Shown: positions 9,895 through 19,464, counted from the stretch's first letter. The stretch is 64,000 bases of DNA from Acidobacteriota bacterium (GCA_013289835.1 JABCZG010000010.1:79570-143569), one strand, 5' to 3'. A program made the numbers and translations. The notes: generated from the sequence alone by a model not told the origin.

Positions 9895-9923
9895 ATAGTA
9901 CGTTTTCCCACCATCTCTTGCAA
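9895..9923 (-). promoter_or_regulatory. Predicted sigma-70-type promoter of the small Cys-rich gene
   Basis: On the minus strand, -35 TTGCAA (9923-9918) and -10 TACTAT (9900-9895) are separated by exactly 17 bases. The predicted transcription start, around 9888, is only about three bases from the ATG at 9885. Confidence 0.5.
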
Positions 9924-10058
9924 TAGTGGCCACAGAGTTTGGAGTGCGGCAGCCCTGCTGCCGCTTTTGCGGTCGCGAATGGACGGAAGTTGAAGCAAGC
10001 AAACCTTCAAACTCAAACCGGGTCTTCGCAAAGCTCCGTCCCCTGCAAATACACCGCG

Positions 10059-11138
10059 CTACAGGTTCTTCAGGTGGGCTAGCCGGAACGGCGAGCCCAG
10101 ATTTTCGCGCAACTCGATCCAGTGCTGTTCCGGGATGGACATAAACACTTCCACGACACGCGGATCAAACTGGCTACCCGAACAGCGGCGAATCTCTTCG
10201 CGCGCATGGGACATGGGCAGCGCCCGGCGGTACGGCCGGTCGCTGATCATGGCATCCAGCGAATCGGCAATCGTAAATATGCGCGCACCGAGAGGAATCT
10301 GGTCACCCTTCAGCCCGCGAGGGTAACCGGAGCCGTCAAAGAACTCCTGGTGGGCCAGCACAATCTCCGCGGCATCGCGGAGAAAGGGGATGCGGATCAG
10401 CATGTTGTAGCCGATCTCGCAGTGTTCCCGCATTTTGTTCTTCTCGGCGTCATCCAACGGCCCCGGCTTGCGCAGAATGCTATCCGGAATAGCCATCTTG
10501 CCGATGTCGTGAAGAAAAGCCGCGCGCGCCAGAATCGGCAAATACAGCGCCGGGACCGGCATGGCCCGCGCAACCGAAATACAAAACGCCGTGACGCGTT
10601 GGCAATGTCCTTCGGTTTCCGCATCCTTCAAGTCCAGCGCGCTGCCCAAGGCCTCCAGCGTATCGTCATACGACTGTTCCAGTTCCGTATTCTTCGCAAT
10701 GAGCTGCGCGGTGCGCTCTTCCACCTTCTGTTCCAAATCCCGCTGGTAATTGCGGTTTTCGATGACCAGGCGGCGATGCTGCAGCGCGCGGCCCACGCCA
10801 AGAAAGAGCTGGTCTTTCTCGAAAGGCTTCAGGATGTAGTCATAGGCGCCGCGCCGAATGGCCTCCAGCGCTGTGGAAATATCATGGATGGCCGTGACCA
10901 TGATCACCGGCACTTCGGGATCGTATTGCCGCATCCATTCGAGCAGCTTGATGCCGTCCATTTCCGGCATGATCATGTCGCTCAAGACGAGATCCGGCGT
11001 CAGCTTCTTAATTTGTTCCTGGGCGACGCGGCCGTTCTGCACTGCGGTGCAGCGGTACCCTTTCGATTCCAGCATCGTGGAAACCACTTCACGAATGGCT
11101 TCTTCGTCATCCACGACCAGTATGTTTTCGATCTCCAC
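10059..11138 (-). CDS. Response regulator with HD-GYP phosphodiesterase domain
   Basis: 359 residues. There is an N-terminal receiver (1-120) with acidic pocket D10/D11, phospho-acceptor D54 in LVLSDMIMPEMDG and the switch lysine in ILKPF. A short coiled linker (about 125-160) follows, then an HD-GYP domain (about 160-359) with H210/D211 in HDIGK and GYP at 271-273. HD-GYP enzymes hydrolyse cyclic di-GMP. The usual HHE before the GYP loop reads HQE here (263-265), a natural variant, so activity should be tested. It is divergent from a hybrid histidine kinase gene across 188 bases, and the pair probably forms one signalling system controlling c-di-GMP. Confidence 0.9.
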   Translation of the reverse strand: MEIENILVVDDEEAIREVVSTMLESKGYRCTAVQNGRVAQEQIKKLTPDLVLSDMIMPEMDGIKLLEWMRQYDPEVPVIMVTAIHDISTALEAIRRGAYDYILKPFEKDQLFLGVGRALQHRRLVIENRNYQRDLEQKVEERTAQLIAKNTELEQSYDDTLEALGSALDLKDAETEGHCQRVTAFCISVARAMPVPALYLPILARAAFLHDIGKMAIPDSILRKPGPLDDAEKNKMREHCEIGYNMLIRIPFLRDAAEIVLAHQEFFDGSGYPRGLKGDQIPLGARIFTIADSLDAMISDRPYRRALPMSHAREEIRRCSGSQFDPRVVEVFMSIPEQHWIELRENLGSPFRLAHLKNL

Positions 11139-11326
11139 GTCGGTCCGCCCCCATTAGGCATTATATGTGACGGCACAGAGGAATGGTGGGGGCCTTGCCC
11201 ACTTAGAAAATAGCGTGTTAGCGTCAGAACAATAGCTATTCAGCAGGGCTTCTCGCCGTCCAAAGCAAGTCTCGCGGCAGCAACGATGCCGCAGTGGCGG
11301 CAATTCCGGCCGGGAGGCGGCGCAAC

Positions 11327-14300
11327 GTGTTGGGAAATCAGGGCCTACTCGGCATCGCTTTCTTCGAGGCGACCGCCTTCATCATTCTGCTGGTCCTGTT
11401 TCTGGTATTCCGCCGCGATCAGCATTCTGCGTTTTTCCGGTCCTGGCTCGGGGGCTGGTGCTGTTTTACGCTCTCCTCGTTGTGCGAAGTGGCCTTCCTG
11501 ATCCGCCCATTCTCAGGCATGCATCTGGCGCTGCTTGTTGCGCAAGCCGCCGCGCTGCTTTTGTTCCTTCTCTCGGTAATGCAGTGCTCCGCCGGTTCGG
11601 ACCGGCGCATCTTGTCGGTAATCCCCTTGATTGGCTTGATTCTAGCGGTGATCTACTACATCGAACGAACCGGCCCCCAGGAGTTTGCTTCGGTCCACTG
11701 GGAAACCTCCATTCTTGAGAGCGCCATCTGCTTCGTCGCAGGCTGGATGATGTTGCGGCCCGCGATGGCCCGGCGCGGCCATGGCACCCAGCTTCTTGGC
11801 GGGATCTTTCTTTTGAGCGGACTGCATGGACTGGACCGCCCGAACTGGCCGGAACATCCCTTGTTTCTGCTGCGAGTCGCCTTCGACCATTTTCTGGGCG
11901 TGGCACTGGGCATCGCCATGGTGGTCGTTGTTCTGGAAGGCGCGCGGAGCCGCACCGAGGAATTGAACGATAAAATGCGGCGCCTGACGCTGCTGACCGC
12001 CGCGAGCACGCAAACCCTGTCCGTTCAGGAGGTCATGGATCAAGTTCTTTCCCAGCTGGTCGAGAGCCTGGGCGCCACGCACGGTATCGTCCGATTGCTG
12101 GAAGGCGAAGGAAAGGCGGCCCAGTTGGTGGCCCGCGCCACAGTTGGTTTTGACAAAGCGTTTCTAACGCGCTACGCGAAGCTCTCCGCCACGGAGCCTT
12201 GGGCACAGCAGATCTTGAAGGGCCACTGCCAAGTCCTGCAATCCGAAGAGGAAGAGGATCTGGCAGCGCGCCAGAGAATCGGTGAGGCCGGTTTGAAAGG
12301 CTTGGTCACACTGCCGCTCCCTGGCAAGAGCGGGCCACTCGGCGTCCTTGCGGTCGGTTCCACGCAAAACGTACGGTTCCAAACCGATGAGCTGTCCTAC
12401 CTCGTGAATATTGCCAATCTGCTGGGCTTGACGCTGCAGAATGTCCGGCTGTTTGAACAGGTGAATACGGTTCAACAGCAGTGGGAATATACGTTTGATT
12501 CCATTGGCGACCCGATTTTGGTGCACGACCGCCAGGGTCGCATCCTGCGAAGCAATCAAAGGCTGACCGACTTGCTGGGCCGCGAAGGCAACGTGCTGGT
12601 CGGCCGCAGCGTCACGGAGCTTCTTTCCGCCAAAAACGCCGCTTACAAAATCTGCCCGTACTGCGAAGGAGTTGCAGGCGAAGGCGACGAACCTGACCCG
12701 TGGTTGTCAGGCTATTTCCTGTCATCGAATTCCACATTTACTGATCCATCGGAACGTCAGCTTGGCACCGTCCACGTTCTGAAAGACATCACTGATCGCA
12801 AGCGCGCCGAAGAAAAATACCGCACACTAGTCTCCAGCGTGCAGGAAGGCGTTTTCATTTCCACTCCGCAGGGTCACTTCCTCGATTTCAACGACGCGCT
12901 AATGCGCATGACCGGGTACGAGTCTCGCGAGGAATTGATGGGAATTGACATCCCCACTGTATTCTACGTGAACAATTACGATCGCGAGAGACTGAAGAAA
13001 CTGTTGGAACAACATGGCTCGGTTGCCGATTTTGAATTCGATATGCGGCGCAAAGACGGTGAGGTCCGCACGATGCTGGAGTCTTCCATCGCCGTGCGCG
13101 ATGCCGCGGGCAGCGTCACCGCGTATCAAGGGTTCTTGCTGGACATCACGGAACGGAAGCAAGCGGAACACGAAATCCGCCGCCGCAATCGCGAATTGTT
13201 GGTGTTGAACTCGATCGCCCAGACGCTGACCGAGTCGATGGACTTAAGCGATTCGCTGCACAGGACCTTGCGGCAGATGGCCGAGCTCTTCAGCCTGGAC
13301 GCCACCTCGCTCTATCTTTTCGAGCAGGAAGGCACACAGTTGCGGCGCATCGCCGCAGTTGGCCATCGCTCGGAATATTCAAGGCATTTCCCGGCGGTAG
13401 CGGTCAAGCCGGAGCTGATGCAGCACATCCGAGCGGTCCACGCGACTTTTCTTTCCGCGCAAGGCCTGCCGCTGCCACCGGTTTTCCGGGATGCACAGCA
13501 GAAAGAAGAAATTCTTGCGGCCTACATCGTCGTTCTTTGGTCCAAAGATCGTGTCATTGGCGGTCTCGTGGTTGGCAGCCGCACGCCGCGTGAGTTTTCG
13601 TCGGCGGACGTCAACTTGCTCATTGCCGTAGGCAGCCAGATTTCCAGCGCCATCGAGCGCACCACGCTCTACGAAGAAACGCGCCAGGCGTATGACAATC
13701 TGCGCCGCACACAGGAGCAGTTGGTCCACAGCGAAAAACTGGCCGCCGTAGGCCAATTGATTTCCGGCGTTGCGCACGAACTGAATAACCCGCTGACGGC
13801 CATCCTCGGGTACAGTCAGTTGCTCACCTCCAGCGGCCAAATGGGCCCGCAGGGAATGGAATACTCCGACAAACTGTACAAGCAAGCTCAGCGCACGCAC
13901 CGCATCGTCCAGAATCTCTTGAGTTTTGCCCGCCAGCACAAACCCGAGCGCATGCCGGTGCGCATCAACCAGGTCGTCGAAGACACCTTGGCGCTCCGCG
14001 ACTACGACCTGCGCATGAGCAACATCCGCGTAAACCTGGAACTGGCCCCCGACCTGCCGGTGACCGCCGCCGATCCTTACCAATTGCAACAGGTCTTTTT
14101 GAATTTAGTTAACAACGCCGTGGACGCGATCCTGGAACGCTCCACCGACGGCGACTTGTGGGTCCGCACTGGAGCGAACGGCGACAAGTTGTTCATCGAG
14201 TTCACCGACAGCGGTCCAGGCGTGCAAGACGCTTCCCGCGTCTTCGATCCTTTCTACACCACGAAACCGGTCGGCAAAGGAACCGGTCTGGGTTTGAGTA

Positions 14301-14845
14301 TTTGCTACGGCATTATCACGGAGCACGGTGGCACAATTCGCGTGCGGAATATTCCGACGCGCGGCGCGTCCTTTACTATTGAACTGCCCTTCCAGCCCGC
14401 GGCCCTGGCGCAATCCTCGGAGCCCGGACAATCAAGAGTCCCCGGCAAAGATGGCCGCATTCTGCTTGTAGACCGCGATGACTCCGTACTCGAGGCGGTC
14501 GGCGCCTTCCTGCGCGGTCGCGATCATCGCGTTCAGACCGCGAAGGATACTCACGCAGCCCGTGCACTTCTAGAAAAAGAGGAATTCGATATCGTGGTGG
14601 CCGATCTGCAAGTTTGTGACGCTCCCAACGGAGAGCACCTGGCAGAATGGCTGGCGCAACAGAAGCCCGCTCTTGCGCGCAGAGTGATCTGGATGTCTGC
14701 GGCGCTGCGTTCCAGAAGCGAGGGAGATAAGATTGCCGCGAGCGGCTGTCCGATTCTTCAAAAGCCCTTCAAAGCCAGCGATCTGCTTGCGGCAGTGGAT
14801 GAACTCTTACAAAGCAGCGTCCATGTCGCTCCCGTTGAGCGATGA
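11327..14845 (+). CDS. Hybrid sensor histidine kinase (membrane, GAF, PAS, PAS, GAF, kinase, receiver)
   Basis: 1172 residues. Order: six or seven membrane helices (about 1-205), GAF (225-395), two PAS domains (about 400-520 and 525-645, each ending in a DITDRK/DITERK linker), a second GAF (about 660-815), HisKA with phospho-acceptor H817 in GVAHELNNPL, and HATPase with NLVNNAVDAI, DSGPGV and GTGLGLSI boxes. A C-terminal receiver carries D1093 in IVVADLQV. GTG 11327 is preferred because GGGAGG (11312-11317) lies nine bases before it; an upstream GTG at 11294 lacks such a site. The input signal is unknown. It sits divergent from the HD-GYP regulator. Its 3' end overlaps the next, convergent gene by 39 bases. 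Confidence 0.9.
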   Translation: MLGNQGLLGIAFFEATAFIILLVLFLVFRRDQHSAFFRSWLGGWCCFTLSSLCEVAFLIRPFSGMHLALLVAQAAALLLFLLSVMQCSAGSDRRILSVIPLIGLILAVIYYIERTGPQEFASVHWETSILESAICFVAGWMMLRPAMARRGHGTQLLGGIFLLSGLHGLDRPNWPEHPLFLLRVAFDHFLGVALGIAMVVVVLEGARSRTEELNDKMRRLTLLTAASTQTLSVQEVMDQVLSQLVESLGATHGIVRLLEGEGKAAQLVARATVGFDKAFLTRYAKLSATEPWAQQILKGHCQVLQSEEEEDLAARQRIGEAGLKGLVTLPLPGKSGPLGVLAVGSTQNVRFQTDELSYLVNIANLLGLTLQNVRLFEQVNTVQQQWEYTFDSIGDPILVHDRQGRILRSNQRLTDLLGREGNVLVGRSVTELLSAKNAAYKICPYCEGVAGEGDEPDPWLSGYFLSSNSTFTDPSERQLGTVHVLKDITDRKRAEEKYRTLVSSVQEGVFISTPQGHFLDFNDALMRMTGYESREELMGIDIPTVFYVNNYDRERLKKLLEQHGSVADFEFDMRRKDGEVRTMLESSIAVRDAAGSVTAYQGFLLDITERKQAEHEIRRRNRELLVLNSIAQTLTESMDLSDSLHRTLRQMAELFSLDATSLYLFEQEGTQLRRIAAVGHRSEYSRHFPAVAVKPELMQHIRAVHATFLSAQGLPLPPVFRDAQQKEEILAAYIVVLWSKDRVIGGLVVGSRTPREFSSADVNLLIAVGSQISSAIERTTLYEETRQAYDNLRRTQEQLVHSEKLAAVGQLISGVAHELNNPLTAILGYSQLLTSSGQMGPQGMEYSDKLYKQAQRTHRIVQNLLSFARQHKPERMPVRINQVVEDTLALRDYDLRMSNIRVNLELAPDLPVTAADPYQLQQVFLNLVNNAVDAILERSTDGDLWVRTGANGDKLFIEFTDSGPGVQDASRVFDPFYTTKPVGKGTGLGLSICYGIITEHGGTIRVRNIPTRGASFTIELPFQPAALAQSSEPGQSRVPGKDGRILLVDRDDSVLEAVGAFLRGRDHRVQTAKDTHAARALLEKEEFDIVVADLQVCDAPNGEHLAEWLAQQKPALARRVIWMSAALRSRSEGDKIAASGCPILQKPFKASDLLAAVDELLQSSVHVAPVER

Positions 14846-15388
14846 GGCTAGCTTTGCCGCGAGAGCGGCGCGCTCACCCATTTCTCTCACCGCAGTTTCC
14901 ATTCGAACGCTCAAAGCGCTCAAGAGTTCACTCAAATCCTCCAGTTGCGGGATAGGCGCGAGTCCCGCCCACAGCAGCAAACGAATCATGGAATAACGCC
15001 ACGCGAACTCCATTGTCAGGCGGAACCTTTCAAATTCCTGCATCGCCGCCAGCTTAGGTGACAACTTGGCGATGATGCTTGCCATTCGCAGCAGGCTTTC
15101 GAATTCCGTTCGCAGTGCCGATAAATAGGTCAACGCGACGTGCCGTCGTTCCCGCCGCACTCGTCTCACCAGTTCTTTCGGCCCTCTTTGCGCCAGGAAC
15201 TCAAAATCCGTTTTTCCCAAAGCCTGTTGAATCGCAGGCAGAAAACTTACGTGCCGTTTTCCAGTCTCTTGCAGCGCGTTCGGGACAGCCTCCGGCCCCC
15301 GAGGCCGCGCAGGTCCGCGCAATGCCCAGGCGAGTAGGAGCAGCAATACAACAACGAGCCCTGTGAAGAAAAACATGCTGAAGCTCAT
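14807..15388 (-). CDS. Unknown single-pass membrane protein
   Basis: 193 residues. One strongly hydrophobic helix (about 7-24) is followed by a basic, helical cytoplasmic part with several Arg-rich stretches (RRVRRERRH near 75-83). I do not recognise a family. Its start codon overlaps the stop of the upstream gene by four bases (15385-15388), so the two are translationally coupled. Its 3' end overlaps the convergent kinase gene by 39 bases. Confidence 0.7.
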   Translation of the reverse strand: MSFSMFFFTGLVVVLLLLLAWALRGPARPRGPEAVPNALQETGKRHVSFLPAIQQALGKTDFEFLAQRGPKELVRRVRRERRHVALTYLSALRTEFESLLRMASIIAKLSPKLAAMQEFERFRLTMEFAWRYSMIRLLLWAGLAPIPQLEDLSELLSALSVRMETAVREMGERAALAAKLASSLNGSDMDAAL

Positions 15389-16173
15389 CGCCGCGGCTCC
15401 CTTGGTTTCCAGAATCGGCTGAGCTTTTCATTGAGCGCGCGCAATCGAGCGTTAATCTCTGGCGTAACCGATTCGTAAACGCCGGACGCGACCAGCGGTT
15501 CTTCCGGGAGAGCTTCTTTCAGCGGATTCCGAAGGGCCCAGGTCCACACCAGCAAACTCGCGAGGAAGGAGAGTATCCCGAGAAGATTCCACAATCCTGC
15601 GTAACGATACAGGAACCGATCCAGAAACGTGTTGTTAACGACGGAGAAGCACGAGTACAGGCAGAAACCCAACGCGAGAGAACGATCCGAAGCCATTGCA
15701 AGCACATCGTAATAGCGCGCGAACAGCAACAGCATCACAATTACGACGGCGATGGATAGCTCCAGACTCCGGTCAACAGCCGGCAGTGCCAGTTCCCACT
15801 TACGCCGCGCAGCAAAACTGGAATACACCATCACGAGCAATGCAGATGCGCACAGAACGCGCCAGACGAGAGCCCAAACCCCGCGGTAGCGCGCCAGCAT
15901 GTGCCGGCACAACTCGGTGACTGCGAGAGCGCGCGCGACGGTCACCACACCCTGGGAGCTCCAGCCGAACAGCCACATGTTTCTGGAAGTGTAGCCCCAT
16001 CGGCGCGAGGCAATATAAAAGGACACCGCCTGAGCCAGGTTCACAAGATTGTAGCCCGTGAAAACCGGATAGACGCGGTAGTTTTCACGGGCTATCAGCA
16101 AGGTCAGGAGAATGATCCCGATGCCGACGTTTACCGCCCACAAGACCTGCTGAATGTGCGCCAGCTGCTGCAT
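15385..16173 (-). CDS. Unknown polytopic membrane protein
   Basis: 262 residues with about seven hydrophobic helices (starting near residues 9, 38, 72, 103, 137, 170 and 199) and a basic cytoplasmic tail of about 45 residues. The pattern resembles the membrane sensor part of the neighbouring kinase, but there is no signalling domain. It is the first gene of a two-gene operon with the single-pass protein downstream (four-base overlap). Function unknown; a sensing or envelope role near the kinase is only a guess. Confidence 0.75.
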   Translation of the reverse strand: MQQLAHIQQVLWAVNVGIGIILLTLLIARENYRVYPVFTGYNLVNLAQAVSFYIASRRWGYTSRNMWLFGWSSQGVVTVARALAVTELCRHMLARYRGVWALVWRVLCASALLVMVYSSFAARRKWELALPAVDRSLELSIAVVIVMLLLFARYYDVLAMASDRSLALGFCLYSCFSVVNNTFLDRFLYRYAGLWNLLGILSFLASLLVWTWALRNPLKEALPEEPLVASGVYESVTPEINARLRALNEKLSRFWKPREPRR

Positions 16174-16293
16174 GAAGGGCGCATCGTAACATGTTTATAC
16201 GTACCGCGTAAGTACTCTCGATACCCCGCCGCCTTAGGCGCATAGTACTGGGCCATCGAGAGTTGTTTTCCGCTCCGGACGATTAGAGAACTC

Positions 16294-16590
16294 TTATGCG
16301 CCCAGGGGACCGTTCCCAAGTTGACCAGAAGGAGTGGAAAACGAGTTGGCCAACGCGCCAAAGCTCATGGGCGGTTGCGGCGGCGGAGGAAGTGGAGGAA
16401 ACGGATTGCCATCGGCGATCAACGTGGCGGGCGGGTTGGGCGGAAGAGGTGGAAACGGATTCCCATCGGAACGCAGAGTGGGGTTGGTCAGGGCCGGATT
16501 ATCCGGAGAGTGGTTGACGAAACAAGCAACCGGAAGTACGATGAGCACGAAAGCCAGTGAAAGCGCAATCAGACTTGCCATTTTTTTCAT
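16294..16590 (-). CDS. Short proline-rich exported peptide
   Basis: 98 residues. A clear signal sequence (KK start, hydrophobic 5-20) ends in VLPVAC, close to a lipobox, so it may be a lipoprotein. The mature part is proline rich and holds two copies of a DGNPFPPLPP unit (about residues 42-51 and 60-69) separated by NPPATLIA. A strong ribosome site (AGGAGG) precedes the ATG, which argues for a real gene. I know of no function. Repeated Pro motifs of this kind often act as stiff linkers or protein-binding tails. Confidence 0.65.
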   Translation of the reverse strand: MKKMASLIALSLAFVLIVLPVACFVNHSPDNPALTNPTLRSDGNPFPPLPPNPPATLIADGNPFPPLPPPPQPPMSFGALANSFSTPSGQLGNGPLGA

Positions 16591-16681
16591 GGGTGATGCC
16601 TCCTGCTAGGCAGAATGCGGAGGCACAGCCGTGACAGGCGGCTAGGTTTGAAAACGTTCTGTCCTCGGAACACACCACCAT

Positions 16682-17131
16682 ATGGCAGCCTTGACACAAC
16701 TCCAGCAGAACCGAAGAATCGTCCAGGATTTCACACTGACGACGCTGGCGGGCATACCCGGGCTATTCGCCCGGCTGATCTACATGGGTTCTTTGCGGGA
16801 TCTTTGCAGTGGCAGGTATGAACACGCGGGGCTGGCCGCCTTGTATCCGGACGAGGCTCTCCAGCAGGCTTTGCAGCTATGTCACGAGCAGATTTTTGAG
16901 CGGATTCTGGAAACGCCGCTCTTCGGCCAGTATGAGGACTTGCGCGCTTGCCTGGCTACCATGCAGGGCGGGCTATCCGGGGCGGTAACCCACTGGCACC
17001 GCATGGAGTCTTACCGCGTCCTCGTTCCTGAACAGTCCCCGGACTACCTCAAGGAGCTTTTCTATTCGAATCTCCGCGCTCTGCTGCAGGTGCTGCAGGA
17101 GGAAAACACCCGGGCTCGTTCAAGCGGGTAA
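16682..17131 (+). CDS. Unknown small cytoplasmic protein
   Basis: 149 residues, mostly helical, with no signal or membrane segment. The family is not recognised. Its 3' end overlaps the convergent regulator gene by 83 bases (17049-17131), an unusually long tail-to-tail overlap that could give antisense control. The frame has normal-looking composition (many Leu, Glu and Gln) over its full length, and it begins right after a divergent gap shared with the proline-rich peptide gene. Confidence 0.55.
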   Translation: MAALTQLQQNRRIVQDFTLTTLAGIPGLFARLIYMGSLRDLCSGRYEHAGLAALYPDEALQQALQLCHEQIFERILETPLFGQYEDLRACLATMQGGLSGAVTHWHRMESYRVLVPEQSPDYLKELFYSNLRALLQVLQEENTRARSSG

Positions 17132-17879
17132 CCACGCCAGCCACTCGCCCCACAATTTCCGCTTCTTCCGGCGCCCGCCAAGCCTCTGGCAGACAACGAG
17201 ATAGCGGATGAGGCTGCATCATGAGATGCGAGCCGTTCTGATAAAACCACCCGCAGCGGTACCCGTCGCGCACTTCAACGAAATACATGGGTCGGTCGTG
17301 CTCGCTAGTCCATTCGCCGTCGTCTATCTTGCGCACGGAAGCATCTACGAGCACGATGCTCCCCGGCCGGAGCAGAGGAACCATGCGCCGGTCCGATGTC
17401 CCTATATACCCATAAACGTGGCGGCTATGCCCGTTGGTGAGCACCCCCTCAAAGTGCCCCCACTGCTCCACCATGCGCGAGAGGAACTCCGTGCGCTGCG
17501 GATCAAACGCCGGGTCAAATCGCATGGGTATCCGCAGCGAAGTCGGCGGCGCCATCAGGTGCGTTTGTGGGACCGGAATTGTCGTACCATCATGAAAACA
17601 CTCCTCCACAGGCGTGTCGTACCAGCGAAGAATATCGAGCGGATTCAGGCGATAGATAGCGGCGAGGGTATACAGCTTATGTAAGCTTGGTACAACTCCT
17701 CTGTTTTCAATCTCCGCTAGCCGGCTGATGTGCAGGATGAATTCCGGACGGCCACGGCGCGCCGCCAATTCAAAACTTGCACTTTCCACTTCTCGATACG
17801 TCATTCCCAGTCGTTCGCGAGCTTGTCGCAGACGAAGACCTGGAAGCATATGTTCCCCGGGAGTGAGCTGCGTTCCCAT
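17049..17879 (-). CDS. XRE-type transcriptional regulator with S24/LexA-like C-terminal domain
   Basis: 276 residues. A helix-turn-helix of the Cro/C1 type lies at about 12-85 (LRQARERLGMTYREVE, then SRLAEIENRG). The C-terminal half (about 150-265) resembles the S24/LexA fold (VPLLRPGSIVLVDAS, GWFYQNGSHLMMQPHP, IVGRVAGVV), but I cannot identify a convincing Ser-Lys dyad, so self-cleavage is uncertain. It likely binds an operator in the A/T-rich gap 17880-18025, repressing itself and perhaps the divergent metalloprotease-like gene. The tail overlaps the gene at 16682-17131. Confidence 0.8.
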   Translation of the reverse strand: MGTQLTPGEHMLPGLRLRQARERLGMTYREVESASFELAARRGRPEFILHISRLAEIENRGVVPSLHKLYTLAAIYRLNPLDILRWYDTPVEECFHDGTTIPVPQTHLMAPPTSLRIPMRFDPAFDPQRTEFLSRMVEQWGHFEGVLTNGHSRHVYGYIGTSDRRMVPLLRPGSIVLVDASVRKIDDGEWTSEHDRPMYFVEVRDGYRCGWFYQNGSHLMMQPHPLSRCLPEAWRAPEEAEIVGRVAGVVTRLNEPGCFPPAAPAAERGDSNRKAP

Positions 17880-18025
17880 TAGGCAGGGTACAACAGAATT
17901 ACCTTTTTGTTAAACAATCGGAACACGTTTTCGGTATTTCTTTGAAGAGAGGCGTGCTTTTCCTGCCAAGCCCAGTCGGCAGCGAGATATCGACTTTTTC
18001 CCATCTCTGCTATTCTGCGAGAGAC

Positions 18026-19453
18026 ATGGCACTCCCTCCAAAAAGTACTCAGAGCAGGTTGCTGGCCTTTGTTTTGTCCCTGACGTGGCTACTCTCCGGT
18101 ACCTCCGCGACCGCCCAGGAAGCCTCCGTTGCCAAGCCTCCCGCGGATTCCAAGGCCGCCACCGATGCCGATTTCATCGCCGCCGCGGACGAAGTCCTTA
18201 GCCAGATGAGCCAGATTACCGGCCTGAAGCTGCGGACGCCGCTTAAGAAATCCTTGCGCTCCCGCGAGGAAATTCGCGATTACGTCATCAAGCAGATGAA
18301 TGAGGAGAAGAATCCCGCCGAGCGCTACGCCGGCGCACGCAGCGCCGAAGCATTTGGTCTCATCCCCAAAGGATTCGACCTCGATACGTTCATGATCGAC
18401 GTGCTGACGGAGCAGGTTGAGGGGCTCTACGATCCAAAGACGCACGAGTTTTACATCGCCGACTGGAGCCCGCTCTCCGACCAGCGCATGGTGATGGCCC
18501 ACGAATTGACGCATGCGCTGGAAGACCAGCACTTTCAGATTGAGGCCTGGGAACGTGCCGCGCGTCCCAACGATGACGCCGAGCTGGCGCGAGATGCCGT
18601 CCTCGAAGGCAGCGCCATGGCCGCAATGGTGGATTACCTGATGTTGGGGACAGGCCGATCGCTCAAGGACTTGCCTGAATTTGATCCCAGCATGCTCGTA
18701 GGCGATCTGAGCAGCACTCCAACTCTGAAAAAGGCGCCGCCGTTTATCAAGGACGCTTTGATTTTCCCCTATATGAGCGGGCTAACGTTTTCGGCCGCGG
18801 TCATGAAGCAGAGCGGCTGGGAGGGGCTGCCCAGTTTGTTCGAAAAACCTCCCGTCTCCAGCCAGCAGATTCTTCATCCGGAGTTGTACAAGTCTGGGAA
18901 GATTCCGGCCAATGTCAGCTTGCCGCCGCTCGAGAAATTGCTCGGCAGCGATTGGACCAAGCTCGAAGAAAATGTGATGGGTGAATTCGGCTGGAAGGAA
19001 GTTTTGAAACAGTTCCTGGACAACGACCGCGCGAAAAGTCTTGCAGCCACCTGGGATGGCGACTGGTATGTGGTCTACGAACAGAAAAAGAGCAAGCGGC
19101 TGGTGTTGGTGACGCGCGTTCACCTGGACAAGTTGGAATCGGCGGAACGTTTCTTCGGCCAATACTCCGAAGCCCTGGAAAAGAAATATTCGGACCGCAC
19201 GAATTTGTTCCGCCGCCCAAACTTCTTTTCCTTCGACACGCCCGACGGCGGCGTCTTCCTGGATTGCACCGGAGAGGAATGTGTAACAGTGGAAGGAACG
19301 ACGCGCGTCGTTTTCGATGGACTGACGAAGGCTTTGGGATGGCTCCCTGCGCCGCGGCCCGAGGAACGCCCCGGCGCCGCTCATGAAAAGACGACAACGA
19401 GCTTCATTCCGCTCATGGACCCGCGCGTCCGAAGTTCAACAGGCGGGATTTGA
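18026..19453 (+). CDS. Secreted HExxH metalloprotease-like protein
   Basis: 475 residues. A signal peptide (about 1-31, ending ATAQE) is followed by a folded region with the zinc-peptidase motif HELTH (H159, E160, H163). A downstream glutamate in VLEGSA (E194) is placed like the third zinc ligand of gluzincins. Catalysis by a periplasmic or secreted zinc peptidase is therefore plausible, but the substrate is unknown and the remaining 280 residues match nothing I know. The ATG at 18026 was chosen over an upstream TTG because it begins the signal peptide. It is divergent from the XRE regulator. Confidence 0.75.
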   Translation: MALPPKSTQSRLLAFVLSLTWLLSGTSATAQEASVAKPPADSKAATDADFIAAADEVLSQMSQITGLKLRTPLKKSLRSREEIRDYVIKQMNEEKNPAERYAGARSAEAFGLIPKGFDLDTFMIDVLTEQVEGLYDPKTHEFYIADWSPLSDQRMVMAHELTHALEDQHFQIEAWERAARPNDDAELARDAVLEGSAMAAMVDYLMLGTGRSLKDLPEFDPSMLVGDLSSTPTLKKAPPFIKDALIFPYMSGLTFSAAVMKQSGWEGLPSLFEKPPVSSQQILHPELYKSGKIPANVSLPPLEKLLGSDWTKLEENVMGEFGWKEVLKQFLDNDRAKSLAATWDGDWYVVYEQKKSKRLVLVTRVHLDKLESAERFFGQYSEALEKKYSDRTNLFRRPNFFSFDTPDGGVFLDCTGEECVTVEGTTRVVFDGLTKALGWLPAPRPEERPGAAHEKTTTSFIPLMDPRVRSSTGGI

Positions 19454-19464
19454 CCGAGAATCGG

